From the NCBI GenBank assembly GCA_017305635.1, contig JAFKKF010000013.1, positions 1-64,000 of the forward strand: DNA of 64,000 nt, in the 5' to 3' direction. Both the position numbers and the translations under genes were made by a program. Positions 38,677 through 46,384 of the stretch are shown here, piece after piece. The DNA is from Hyphomicrobiales bacterium (GTDB lineage: Bacteria; Pseudomonadota; Alphaproteobacteria; Rhizobiales; Kaistiaceae). The notes beneath the pieces were generated by a model. The model saw only the letters and a list, made by a program, of their open reading frames with translations, searched no databases and was not told the origin of the DNA. How positions within the stretch are numbered: position 1 is the stretch's first letter; each line of letters starts with the position of its first letter.

Positions 38677-38769
38677 GGCGCGCTCCGTTCAGTCCTTCGG
38701 GTCCGGCGACAATATAGTCCCGCCGGCATCGTCTTTCCATCAACCTCGCCCGTCAGCGGAACCCTGGCA

Positions 38770-39825
38770 ATGACCTACCTCCTCAAGCCGAAGTTCCATC
38801 ACCCGTCGCTGCCGAAGAATTCTCTCGGCTTCACGCATCGCGACTATGAAGGCGCGATCTCGACGCTCTGTGCCGGTTGCGGGCACGATTCCATCTCGTC
38901 CGCCATCATCCAGGCCTGCTTCGAGCTGGACCTGCCGCCGCACCGCGTCGCCAAGATGTCGGGCATCGGCTGCTCGTCCAAGACCCCCACCTACTTCCTC
39001 GGCCAGAGCCACGGCTTCAACAGCGTCCATGGCCGCATGCCCTCGGTCGCGACCGGCGCCAACCTCGCCAACCGTGACCTCGTCTATCTCGGCGTGTCGG
39101 GCGACGGCGACAGCGCCTCCATCGGCCTCGGCCAGTTCGCGCATTGCCTGCGCCGCGGCGTGAACATGCTCTACATCGTCGAGAACAACGGCGTGTACGG
39201 CCTCACCAAGGGCCAGTTCTCGGCCACCGCCGACGTCGGTTCGACCGCCAAGAAGGGCGGCGGCAACATGGATTCGCCGATCGACATGGTCTCCATGGCG
39301 ATCCTTCTCGGCGCCACCTTCGTCGGGCGCAGCTTCTCGGGCGACAAGGGCCAGCTGGTGCCGCTCATCAAGGCCGGCATCCGCCATCGCGGCGCCGCCT
39401 TCATCGATTGCGTCAGCCCCTGCGTGACCTTCAACAACCACCCCGGCTCGACCAAGAGCTTCGACTACGTGCGCGAGCACAACGAGGCGATCAACGCCAT
39501 CGACTGGATCGAGGCGCGGCGCGAGATCACCGTCGACTACGAGCCCGGGACGGTCACCGAAGTGACCCAGCACGACGGCTCGGTGCTCCGCCTCTGCAAG
39601 CTTGCCGACAACTACGACCCGACCGACAAGCTCTCGGCCATGGCCCATCTGCAGGAGCGCCAGGCGGCCGGCGAGGTCGTCACCGGCCTTCTCTACATCA
39701 ACGAGAAGAGCGACGACCTCAACGCCCGGCTGAACACGGTCGGCGTTCCTCTCAACTCGCTCGGCACCAACGACCTCGTCCCCGGCGCCGCCGCGCTCGA
39801 CGCGATCAACGCCGGGCTGCGGTAG
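38770..39825 (+). CDS. korB: 2-oxoacid:ferredoxin oxidoreductase beta subunit
   Basis: A 351-residue thiamine-diphosphate-binding subunit partnering KorA. The Fe-S and substrate region opens with STLCAGCGHDSISSAIIQAC; the TPP/Mg motif is GVSGDGDSASIGLGQFAHCLRRGVNMLYIVENN, with GDGD and the NN pair at the expected spacing. HNEAINAIDWIEARREITVDYEPGT and the C-terminal DDLNARLNT also fit the KorB family. In two-subunit Kor enzymes the beta subunit carries a single 4Fe-4S cluster. It would normally follow korA directly, but a toxin-antitoxin pair on the other strand lies between them, so it probably needs its own promoter in 38677-38769. Confidence 0.93.
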   Translation: MTYLLKPKFHHPSLPKNSLGFTHRDYEGAISTLCAGCGHDSISSAIIQACFELDLPPHRVAKMSGIGCSSKTPTYFLGQSHGFNSVHGRMPSVATGANLANRDLVYLGVSGDGDSASIGLGQFAHCLRRGVNMLYIVENNGVYGLTKGQFSATADVGSTAKKGGGNMDSPIDMVSMAILLGATFVGRSFSGDKGQLVPLIKAGIRHRGAAFIDCVSPCVTFNNHPGSTKSFDYVREHNEAINAIDWIEARREITVDYEPGTVTEVTQHDGSVLRLCKLADNYDPTDKLSAMAHLQERQAAGEVVTGLLYINEKSDDLNARLNTVGVPLNSLGTNDLVPGAAALDAINAGLR

Positions 39826-39827
39826 GT

Positions 39828-39882
39828 TCCTCCCCCGTTTGCGGGGGAGGAGGCGGATCGCCTAAGGCGGTGGAGGGGCGCG
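39828..39882. repeat. Short copy of the CTCCCCC-stem palindromic repeat
   Basis: TCCTCCCCCGTTTGCGGGGG, then AGGA, is a perfect-stem hairpin three bases past the korB stop, followed by GATCGCCTAAGGCGGTGGAG. It is the same family as at 8.7, 22.0 and 59.9 kb, and may act as terminator or mRNA-protecting hairpin. Confidence 0.75.
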
Positions 39883-39934
39883 TCACGGGCTTGCCCTTGT
39901 TGACTGGACGCCGAAACGGCGCCATTCCTGACCC

Positions 39935-40882
39935 ATGTTCATCGTCACCGGCGGGGCCGGCTTCATCGGCGCGAACCTCGTTCGCGCACTCAATGCGGCG
40001 GGCCATGACGACATCCTCGTCGTCGACGAGCTGACCAACGGCCGCAAGTTCACAAACCTCGCCGGCGCGCGCTTTGCCGACTATCTCGACCGCGACGATT
40101 TCCGCGAGCGGCTGCAGGCCGGCGAAGGCTTCGGCAAGGTCGAGGCTTTCTTCCACCAGGGCGCCTGCAGCGATACGACCGAGTGGGACGGCCGCTACAT
40201 GATGGACACCAACTTCGAGTATTCGAAGGACGTGTTCCGCTGGTGCGGGCAGAAGGGCGTCCCGCTCGTCTATGCCTCTTCCGCCGCCGTCTACGGCACG
40301 TCGACGGAATTCCGCGAGCAGGGCAGCGGCGAGGTGCCGCTCAACGTCTATGGCTGGTCGAAGCTGGTCTTCGACCAGTGGCTCCGCCGGCAGGTGGGCG
40401 AGGCGAACATCCCGGTGACGGGGCTCCGCTACTTCAACGTCTACGGCCCCCACGAGGCGCACAAGGGTCGGATGGCGAGCGTCATCCACCATTTCAGCCG
40501 CCAGATCCGCGAGACCGGCAAGGTCAGGCTCTTCGCCGGGTCGCATGGCCATGGCGACGGCGAGCAGCGCCGTGACTTCATCCATGTCTCCGACATCGTG
40601 AAGGTCAACCTCTGGGCCGCCGGCCGCACCGCGCCCGGCATCTTCAACGTCGGCACTGGCAAGAGCCGCAGCTTCAACGATGCGGCCCGCGCCGTCATCG
40701 CGTGGCATGGCAAGGGCGAGATCGAGTACATCCCCTTCCCCGACGACCTCCGCAGCGCCTACCAGGCCTTCACCGAAGCCGACCTGACCACCTTGCGCGC
40801 CGCCGGCTATGACGGGGCCTTCACCTCGCTGGAGGATGGCGTGCGCCTGACGCTCGACGCGGGCGCCGCGGCGGCGGCCTGA
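39935..40882 (+). CDS. hldD: ADP-L-glycero-D-manno-heptose 6-epimerase
   Basis: A 315-residue extended SDR epimerase that makes the final step of ADP-heptose synthesis for LPS inner core, inverting C6 of the heptose. NADP site MFIVTGGAGFIGANLVRAL is at the N-terminus; the catalytic YxxxK is YGWSK with the upstream SSAAVYG serine; HQGACSDTTEWDG and LRYFNVYGPHEAHKGRMASV are characteristic of HldD. The gene starts the forward half of a six-gene heptose block and is followed after eight bases by waaF. Confidence 0.95.
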   Translation: MFIVTGGAGFIGANLVRALNAAGHDDILVVDELTNGRKFTNLAGARFADYLDRDDFRERLQAGEGFGKVEAFFHQGACSDTTEWDGRYMMDTNFEYSKDVFRWCGQKGVPLVYASSAAVYGTSTEFREQGSGEVPLNVYGWSKLVFDQWLRRQVGEANIPVTGLRYFNVYGPHEAHKGRMASVIHHFSRQIRETGKVRLFAGSHGHGDGEQRRDFIHVSDIVKVNLWAAGRTAPGIFNVGTGKSRSFNDAARAVIAWHGKGEIEYIPFPDDLRSAYQAFTEADLTTLRAAGYDGAFTSLEDGVRLTLDAGAAAAA

Positions 40883-40890
40883 CCCGCGCG

Positions 40891-41916
40891 ATGACGCGCA
40901 TCCTCATCGTCGCGCCTGCCTGGGTCGGCGACATGGTGATGGCGCAGAGCCTCGTTGCCGCGCTCCACGCGCGCCCCGGCACCACGGCGGTCGACATTCT
41001 CGCGCCACCCTGGACCGCCGCCCTCGGCGCGCGCATGCCGGGCGTCGGCAAGGCGCACGTCATCCCCGCCAAGCATGGCCGCTTCGACCTCGCCATGCGC
41101 TATCGCCTCGGCCGCGGCCTGAGGGACAACAACTATGACCTCGCCATCGTGTTGCCGGGCTCGCTCAAGGCGGCGATCCCGCCATGGGCGGCCGGCATTC
41201 GGGAGCGCCGCGGCTATCGCGGCGAATGGCGCTACGGCCTCCTCAACGACATCCGCCCTCTCGACAAGGTTCGCGTCAGGCGCACCGTCGACCGCTTCGT
41301 CGCGCTCGCCGCCGCCCGTGGCGAGGAGGCGCCGGTGACGGTGCCGCCGGTGCTCGCCTTCGATCCCGGGCATGGCCGCGACGTCGCGGCGCGCTTCGAT
41401 CTCGCGCTCGACCGCACCATCGTCGCGCTCTGTCCCGGGGCCGAGTATGGCCCGGCCAAGCAGTGGCCGGCCACGCACTATGCCGCGCTCGCGCGCCTTC
41501 TCGCCGCCCGCGGCTTCCGTACGTGGATCTTCGGCTCGCGGAAGGATGCCGCCATCGGCGACGAGATCACCCGTCTCGCCGGCCCGGACGCCGCCCCGGT
41601 CAACCTCGCCGGCCGCACCGAGCTCCTTGAGGCCATCGACCTGATGAGCCTCGCGGCGAGCGTCGTCACCAACGATTCCGGCCTCATGCACGTCGCCGCG
41701 GCGATCGGCCGGCCGCTCGTCGCGCTCTACGGCTCGACAACGCCGGAGATGACGCCGCCGCTCGGCCCGGTCGTCGAGATCGTCGAGCGCCAGCTTCCCT
41801 GCCGGCCGTGCTTCGAGCGCACCTGCCCGCTCGGCCATCTCGACTGCCTCAACCTCATCCGCGCCGAGGATGTCGCCGGCTTCGCGCTCCGTCAGGCCGG
41901 GGGCGGCGGCGCCTGA
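40891..41916 (+). CDS. waaF: Lipopolysaccharide heptosyltransferase II
   Basis: A 341-residue GT9 family enzyme adding the second heptose to the LPS inner core at the inner membrane face. The N-terminal MTRILIVAPAWVGDMVMAQS motif and the C-terminal nucleotide-sugar site LCPGAEYGPAKQWP, TNDSGLMHVAAAIGRPLVALYGSTTPEMTPPL are diagnostic, and CRPCFERTCPLGHLDCL is typical of WaaF. It follows hldD. Its last 25 bases overlap the end of the convergent waaC gene. Confidence 0.94.
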   Translation: MTRILIVAPAWVGDMVMAQSLVAALHARPGTTAVDILAPPWTAALGARMPGVGKAHVIPAKHGRFDLAMRYRLGRGLRDNNYDLAIVLPGSLKAAIPPWAAGIRERRGYRGEWRYGLLNDIRPLDKVRVRRTVDRFVALAAARGEEAPVTVPPVLAFDPGHGRDVAARFDLALDRTIVALCPGAEYGPAKQWPATHYAALARLLAARGFRTWIFGSRKDAAIGDEITRLAGPDAAPVNLAGRTELLEAIDLMSLAASVVTNDSGLMHVAAAIGRPLVALYGSTTPEMTPPLGPVVEIVERQLPCRPCFERTCPLGHLDCLNLIRAEDVAGFALRQAGGGGA

Positions 41917-42938
41917 ACCGGCAGGCCGGCGAGCATCGCATCGACCTCGGCACGCACGGCTTCATAGCTCACGCCGTCCATGCAGCGCGCCTTGTCGGGC
42001 CCATGAGTGCATTCCTCCTGCAGGCAGGGGGCGAAGGCCCCGGTCGAGCGGACGATGTGCTGGCTCTCGCCATAGGGGGCGGTCCTCGCCGGGTCGGTCG
42101 GCCCGAACAGCGTCACGCCGGGCACGCCATAGGCGGCGGCGAGCTGCATCAGCCCGGTATCGACGCCGATCGCGAAGCGCGCGCCGCCGACGAGGCGCAT
42201 CAGCTCGGCCCCGGTCATGCGCCGCGACAGCGCCTCGGCACCGGCGAGCCCGGCGGAGAGATGGCGCGCTCGTTCCTCCTCCCGTTCGCCGCCCCACGGG
42301 ATGATGAGCTTCCGGCCCGCGCTACTGAGCTCGATGATCAGCCTCCGCCAGCTTTCCTCCGCCCAAAGCTTGCTCGGCCAGGAGGTCGAGGGCACGACGA
42401 TGCCGTACTCTTCCGGCACCAGGAGCGGCATGTCCGGCACGGTCAGGCCGGCTTTGCCCTTCCCCGCCGGCACGGCATAGCCGACGGCATCGGCGAGCAG
42501 GTGGCGGAGTTTCTCCACCGCATGCGGCTGGTCGACCAGCGGAAACGTCCGCGCATAGAAGCGCGCCGAGGCCGGCTCGCGCGCCGAGGCGGGAGCGATG
42601 CCGGTGACCGGAACGCCCGCGAGCTTCGCCATCACCGCGCTCTTCACCAGCCCCTGCAGGTCGACGACCATGTCGTAGCGCCGCGCCCGCAGCGCATGCT
42701 TCAGGCTGGCGCGATGGGCGATCAGGGCCGGCCAGCGCGTCGGCGGCCAGCGCAGGCGCCGGAGCGCCACGCGATGCACCGCGCGGACCGTCGGATGCGC
42801 CGCTGCCATGTCCGCGAAGCCTTCCTCGACCAGCCAGTCGACCTCGACGTCGGGCCGCGCGGCGCGCAGGTCGGTCAGCGCCGGGAAGGTATGCACCACA
42901 TCCCCGAACGACGACATCTTGACGACGAGCAGTCTCAT
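41892..42938 (-). CDS. waaC: Lipopolysaccharide heptosyltransferase I
   Basis: A 348-residue GT9 enzyme that transfers the first heptose to Kdo-lipid A. It starts MRLLVVKMSSFGDVVHTFPA, the WaaC N-terminal signature; the donor-binding region contains VPSTSWPSKLWAEESW and GVDTGLMQLAAAYGVPGVTLFG followed by PTDPARTAPYG. It is coupled to gmhB by a four-base overlap and shares a 25-base tail-to-tail overlap with waaF. The proline-rich final residues (QAPPPPA) lie in that overlap. Confidence 0.93.
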   Translation of the reverse strand: MRLLVVKMSSFGDVVHTFPALTDLRAARPDVEVDWLVEEGFADMAAAHPTVRAVHRVALRRLRWPPTRWPALIAHRASLKHALRARRYDMVVDLQGLVKSAVMAKLAGVPVTGIAPASAREPASARFYARTFPLVDQPHAVEKLRHLLADAVGYAVPAGKGKAGLTVPDMPLLVPEEYGIVVPSTSWPSKLWAEESWRRLIIELSSAGRKLIIPWGGEREEERARHLSAGLAGAEALSRRMTGAELMRLVGGARFAIGVDTGLMQLAAAYGVPGVTLFGPTDPARTAPYGESQHIVRSTGAFAPCLQEECTHGPDKARCMDGVSYEAVRAEVDAMLAGLPVQAPPPPA

Positions 42939-43513
42939 GGACGGAGCGCGGCGATGGTGTCGAGGAGTTCGACCTTCGGCCCCCAGGCCTCGACCGCCGG
43001 CCGGTCGGTGACGCCGTGACCGGTAAGCACATGGGCGAAGCGCGTGACGCCGGAGGCCTGCCCGGCTTCGAGATCGCTCAGCCGATCGCCGACCACGAGC
43101 GATCCCGGAAGCATGATGTCGAGCTCGCGGATCGCCTCGAGGAACATGCCCGGCGCAGGCTTCCGCCATCCGCAGGTCTGCCCTTCGATCGGCCCGTGGC
43201 CGCAGGAGACCTCGATGTCGATGACCACGCCGTCGGCGGCGATCGTGTCGCGCACGCGGGCCGCGACCGCGTCGTATTGCTCCCAGGTCAGCAGGCCGCG
43301 CCCGATGCCGGACTGGTTGGTGACCATGGCAAGGATGCAGCCCGCGTCCTGGAAGGCGCGAAGCGCCGCGGTGGCGCCGGGGAACACGTGCACGCGATTC
43401 GGATCGGCGAGATAGTCGACATTCTCGATCAGCGTCCCGTCGCGGTCGAGGAACAGTGCCGGCCGGCCGCGGCGCGGTGCGGCGGAGAGACGGACGCGAT
43501 GGTCGGGGTCCAA
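42935..43513 (-). CDS. gmhB: D-glycero-beta-D-manno-heptose 1,7-bisphosphate 7-phosphatase
   Basis: A 192-residue HAD-family phosphatase that removes the C7 phosphate during ADP-heptose synthesis. The HAD motifs are FLDRDGTLIENVDYL (nucleophile Asp and acid Asp), MVTNQSGIGRG, the RKPAPGMF lysine and VVGDRLSDLEAG. The zinc loop of classical GmhB (CxH...CxC) is incomplete: CGHGPIEGQTCGWRKP keeps Cys, His and one Cys but has Trp where the last Cys is expected. It is cotranscribed with gmhA (five-base gap) and waaC (overlap). Confidence 0.92.
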   Translation of the reverse strand: MDPDHRVRLSAAPRRGRPALFLDRDGTLIENVDYLADPNRVHVFPGATAALRAFQDAGCILAMVTNQSGIGRGLLTWEQYDAVAARVRDTIAADGVVIDIEVSCGHGPIEGQTCGWRKPAPGMFLEAIRELDIMLPGSLVVGDRLSDLEAGQASGVTRFAHVLTGHGVTDRPAVEAWGPKVELLDTIAALRP

Positions 43514-43518
43514 CCGCC

Positions 43519-44112
43519 CTACCCCGCGAAGGCGGCGTCGACTGCCGCGCAGACGAGATGGCCGAGGAAGATGTGCACTTCCTGCGCCCGCGCCGTGCTG
43601 GCGCCGGGCGCCGTGAGGATGTGGTCGGCGAGGTTCTCGCGCGCCACCTGCCCGCCGCCATGGCCGGCGAGGCAGGCGGTGACCAGGCCGAGTTCGCGCG
43701 CAACCCGGAGCGCCGAAATCACATTCGGGGAGTTGCCCGAGGTTGTGATGCCGATGAGAAGGTCGCCCTTCCGGCCGAGCGCCTCGACCTGGCGCGAGAA
43801 GACGTGCTCGAAGCCGAAATCGTTGCCGGCCGCCGTCAGGGCGGAGGTGTCGGTGGTCAGCGCAATCGCCGGCAGGCCGCGGCGCGTCTTCTCGAAGCGC
43901 ACGGTCATCTCGGTGGCGATGTGCTGGGAGTCCGCCGCGCTGCCGCCATTGCCGCAGAGGAGGAGCTTGCCCCCCGCCGAAAGCGTCGATATAGCCGCTT
44001 CGGCGAGCGCGGCAGCCTCCTTCAGGAGGGGCCGCGCCGCCTCGAAGACGGCAACATGATCGCCATGAAGGCGGTCGAACATCGCCGCGAGCGTGTGGCT
44101 GTCGTGGCTCAC
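43519..44112 (-). CDS. gmhA: Phosphoheptose isomerase
   Basis: A SIS-domain enzyme converting sedoheptulose 7-phosphate to D-glycero-D-manno-heptose 7-phosphate. Signature stretches are LLLCGNGGSAADSQHIATEM, AIALTTDTSALTAAGNDFGFEHVFSRQVEALGRKGDLLIGITTSGNS (in parts) and AQEVHIFLGHLVCAAVD. The start is uncertain: a GTG at 44112 gives 197 residues, matching the family N-terminus length; an ATG at 44082 gives 187. Neither has a clear ribosome binding site. It is divergent from hldE with under 100 bases between them and heads the gmhA-gmhB-waaC operon. Confidence 0.9.
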   Translation of the reverse strand: MSHDSHTLAAMFDRLHGDHVAVFEAARPLLKEAAALAEAAISTLSAGGKLLLCGNGGSAADSQHIATEMTVRFEKTRRGLPAIALTTDTSALTAAGNDFGFEHVFSRQVEALGRKGDLLIGITTSGNSPNVISALRVARELGLVTACLAGHGGGQVARENLADHILTAPGASTARAQEVHIFLGHLVCAAVDAAFAG

Positions 44113-44179
44113 GACGATTGCACGCTCAGGAGTTCTGGCAGAGGTTCTGGCAAGGGTTTCCGGGGACCGGTTCAATACC

Positions 44180-45616
44180 ATGGATGCTACCGTCATCGAC
44201 CGCCTCGCACAAGCAAGGGTGCTTGTCGTCGGCGACGTCCTCATAGACCGATTCGTCGAGGGCCGCGTGTCGCGGGTCTCGCCGGAAGCGCCCGTCCCGG
44301 TGCTGAAGCATGCGACCGAGCGCGCCCTTCTCGGCGGCGCCGGCAACGTCGCCGCCAACATCCTCGCCTATGGCGCGCGCGTCAGCCTCGTCGCCCTCAC
44401 CGGCGCCGATGCGGGCGCCGACGATCTCGCCGCGCTCTGTGCCGCCTTCCCGCGCCTCAAGACCCATTTCGTCCGGGACCGCTCGCGGCCGACCACGGTC
44501 AAGACGCGCTTCCTTTCCGGCTGGCACCAGCTCCTCCGCGTCGACGCGGAGGAGGTGCATGCCATGGACGCGGCGGTCGCCGGCAGGCTCTCGGCGAAGG
44601 CGCTCGCCGCCGTGCCGAAGGCGCGCACCGTCATCCTTTCCGACTATGCCAAGGGCGTCCTCGACGGCGCCACCATCAAGGCGATCATCGCCGCCGCGCG
44701 GAAGGCCGGCGTAGCGGTCATCGTCGATCCGAAGAAGGCCGATGCCGCCGCCTTCGCCGGCGCCACGCTGCTCACGCCCAATCTCGAGGAGATGGCGCAG
44801 TTCTCCGGCATCCGCGCCCATGACGACGCTTCCGCCGAGGCCGCCTGCCGCGCGGTGCTCGAGCGCGTCGCCGTCGACGCCATCCTCGTCACCCGTGGGG
44901 CCGGCGGCATGACGCTCGCCGAGCGCGGCAAGCCGCCTCTCCACGTCCCGGCCGAGACGCACCGCGTCTTCGACGTCACCGGCGCCGGCGACACCGTCAT
45001 CGCCACCATCGCCGCCGCGCTCGCCGTCGGCGAGGCGCTTCCCGATGCCGTCCGGCTCGCCAATGTCGCGGCCGGCATCGTCGTCACCAAGCCGGGCACC
45101 GCCACGGTGCTCCCCGGCGAGCTCCGCCAGGCTCTCGGCGAGGTCCATTCGGCCTCCCTCGTCGATGCCGGCGAGGCCGCCGCCCGCGTCGCCACCTGGC
45201 GCGCGCAGGGCCTCAAGGTCGGCTTCACCAATGGCTGCTTCGACCTCCTCCACCAGGGCCATCTCTATTCGCTCGGCCAGGCCGCCCGCCGGGTCGACCG
45301 TCTCGTCGTCGGCATCAACAGCGACGCCTCGACGCGACGCCTCAAGGGCCCCGGCCGCCCGGTGCAGGACGAAGCGACGCGGGCCGCCGTGCTCGCCGGC
45401 CTCCGCTTCGTCGATCTCGTCGTCGCCTTCGGCGAGGACACCCCCGAGGCGCTCATCCGCAGGCTGACGCCGAACGTCCTCTTCAAGGGCGCCGACTATG
45501 CCGAGCACGAGGTTGCCGGCGGCGACCACGTCAAGGCCCATGGCGGCAAGGTCGAGCTCCTCCCCCTTCTCAAGGGCCACAGCACGACCAGCACCGTGAA
45601 GCGGATGAAGAGTTAG
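44180..45616 (+). CDS. hldE: Bifunctional heptose-7-phosphate kinase / heptose-1-phosphate adenylyltransferase
   Basis: A 478-residue two-domain enzyme. The N-terminal PfkB/ribokinase domain (residues 1-310) shows VLVVGDVLIDRFVEGRVSRVSPEAPVPVLK in parts, GGAGNVAANI and the DVTGAGDTVIATIA catalytic motif. The C-terminal cytidylyltransferase-fold domain (about 340-478) starts VGFTNGCFDLLHQGHLYSL with the HxGH motif and ends LLKGHSTTSTVKRM. It phosphorylates heptose-7-phosphate at C1 and later adenylates the heptose-1-phosphate. Length equals the E. coli enzyme. Together with gmhA, gmhB and hldD it completes the ADP-heptose pathway. Confidence 0.95.
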   Translation: MDATVIDRLAQARVLVVGDVLIDRFVEGRVSRVSPEAPVPVLKHATERALLGGAGNVAANILAYGARVSLVALTGADAGADDLAALCAAFPRLKTHFVRDRSRPTTVKTRFLSGWHQLLRVDAEEVHAMDAAVAGRLSAKALAAVPKARTVILSDYAKGVLDGATIKAIIAAARKAGVAVIVDPKKADAAAFAGATLLTPNLEEMAQFSGIRAHDDASAEAACRAVLERVAVDAILVTRGAGGMTLAERGKPPLHVPAETHRVFDVTGAGDTVIATIAAALAVGEALPDAVRLANVAAGIVVTKPGTATVLPGELRQALGEVHSASLVDAGEAAARVATWRAQGLKVGFTNGCFDLLHQGHLYSLGQAARRVDRLVVGINSDASTRRLKGPGRPVQDEATRAAVLAGLRFVDLVVAFGEDTPEALIRRLTPNVLFKGADYAEHEVAGGDHVKAHGGKVELLPLLKGHSTTSTVKRMKS

Positions 45617-45622
45617 CGGCAG

Positions 45623-46018
45623 CTATTCCGCCGCTACGCCTTCGGAAGCCGCCGGCCTGATGAGAATCTCAGCGGGAATGCCCCATTCCCGGTGGAGTTT
45701 CCACGCCATTCGCATGGTCAGGCCCCGCTTTCCGGAGAGAATTTCCGAAGCGCGCTGACGCGAGCCGAGCAACCGTCCAAGGTCGGACTGGGTGCGGCCC
45801 TGCATCGCCATGGCGTGCCGGATCGCTTCGGTGGCGTCGGGAACCTCGATCGGCCACCGCCTGCGTTCATAGTCCTCGATGACCATGGCGAGCAGGTCGA
45901 ACCTGTCGGCCTCCGGGGTTCCGGGCCGCGGCTCGGAATCGAAATACTGCTCGATCTCGGACAGCGCGTCTTCATAGTCGGACTTGCTGTGCAGCGGACG
46001 TACTACCTTCCTCGCCAT
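45623..46018 (-). CDS. higA: HigA-type antitoxin with helix-turn-helix
   Basis: A 131-residue protein. The N-terminal 60 residues (KSDYEDALSEIEQYFDSEP) are acidic and should bind the toxin; the C-terminal XRE-type helix-turn-helix is GRTQSDLGRLLGSRQRASEILSGKRGLTMRMAWKLHREWGIPAEIL. This is the longer HigA form common in proteobacteria. Its start overlaps the end of higB by 16 bases; the toxin-first order is typical of higBA. It is convergent with hldE, six bases apart. Confidence 0.92.
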   Translation of the reverse strand: MARKVVRPLHSKSDYEDALSEIEQYFDSEPRPGTPEADRFDLLAMVIEDYERRRWPIEVPDATEAIRHAMAMQGRTQSDLGRLLGSRQRASEILSGKRGLTMRMAWKLHREWGIPAEILIRPAASEGVAAE

Positions 46019-46314
46019 GATACCGTCTCCGGATCGATCCGATCGTATTCAGCATGGGTCCCGACGAACTTCACCAGGACGCGTCCGAACGTGTAAGAAA
46101 TGCGCGCCACCAGCCGGAACTTGTTTCCGCCCAGGTCGAAGATCACCCGGTTGTCGGCGACGAAATCGACGTTCGTGCCGAACAAGCGTTTCACCTCCGC
46201 CGGGCCGGTCCAGCGCGCCTTCGAGACAATCGCAAACCATACCTTCAGCGGCGTCTCCGCCTGCGGGTGGCGCTTCCAGAAATCGGCCAGCGTCCGACGC
46301 GCGATGACCTGCAT
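46003..46314 (-). CDS. higB: HigB-type toxin
   Basis: A 103-residue HigB_toxin family protein, a ribosome-dependent mRNA interferase in characterised homologues. It begins MQVIARRTLADFWKRHPQAE, contains NVDFVADNRVIFDLGGNKFRLVARISY and ends RVLVKFVGTHAEYDRIDPETV, all diagnostic of the short HigB group. It is the first gene of the module. A 19-base palindrome 17 bases upstream is the probable HigA/HigB operator. No strong ribosome binding site is visible. Confidence 0.93.
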   Translation of the reverse strand: MQVIARRTLADFWKRHPQAETPLKVWFAIVSKARWTGPAEVKRLFGTNVDFVADNRVIFDLGGNKFRLVARISYTFGRVLVKFVGTHAEYDRIDPETVSWRGR

Positions 46315-46330
46315 TCATTCTGGATAGCAC

Positions 46331-46349
46331 TGTCACCAATATGGTGACA
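46331..46349. promoter_or_regulatory. Palindromic operator upstream of higBA
   Basis: TGTCACCAATATGGTGACA is an inverted repeat with seven-base arms around AATAT. It sits 17 bases before higB and 36 before the divergent aldo/keto reductase gene. HigA antitoxins bind such palindromes to repress their own operon; the assignment here is inferred from position and symmetry. Confidence 0.7.
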
Positions 46350-46384
46350 ATATGGATCACCTGCCATTTCTCGGAGTCTCGATC

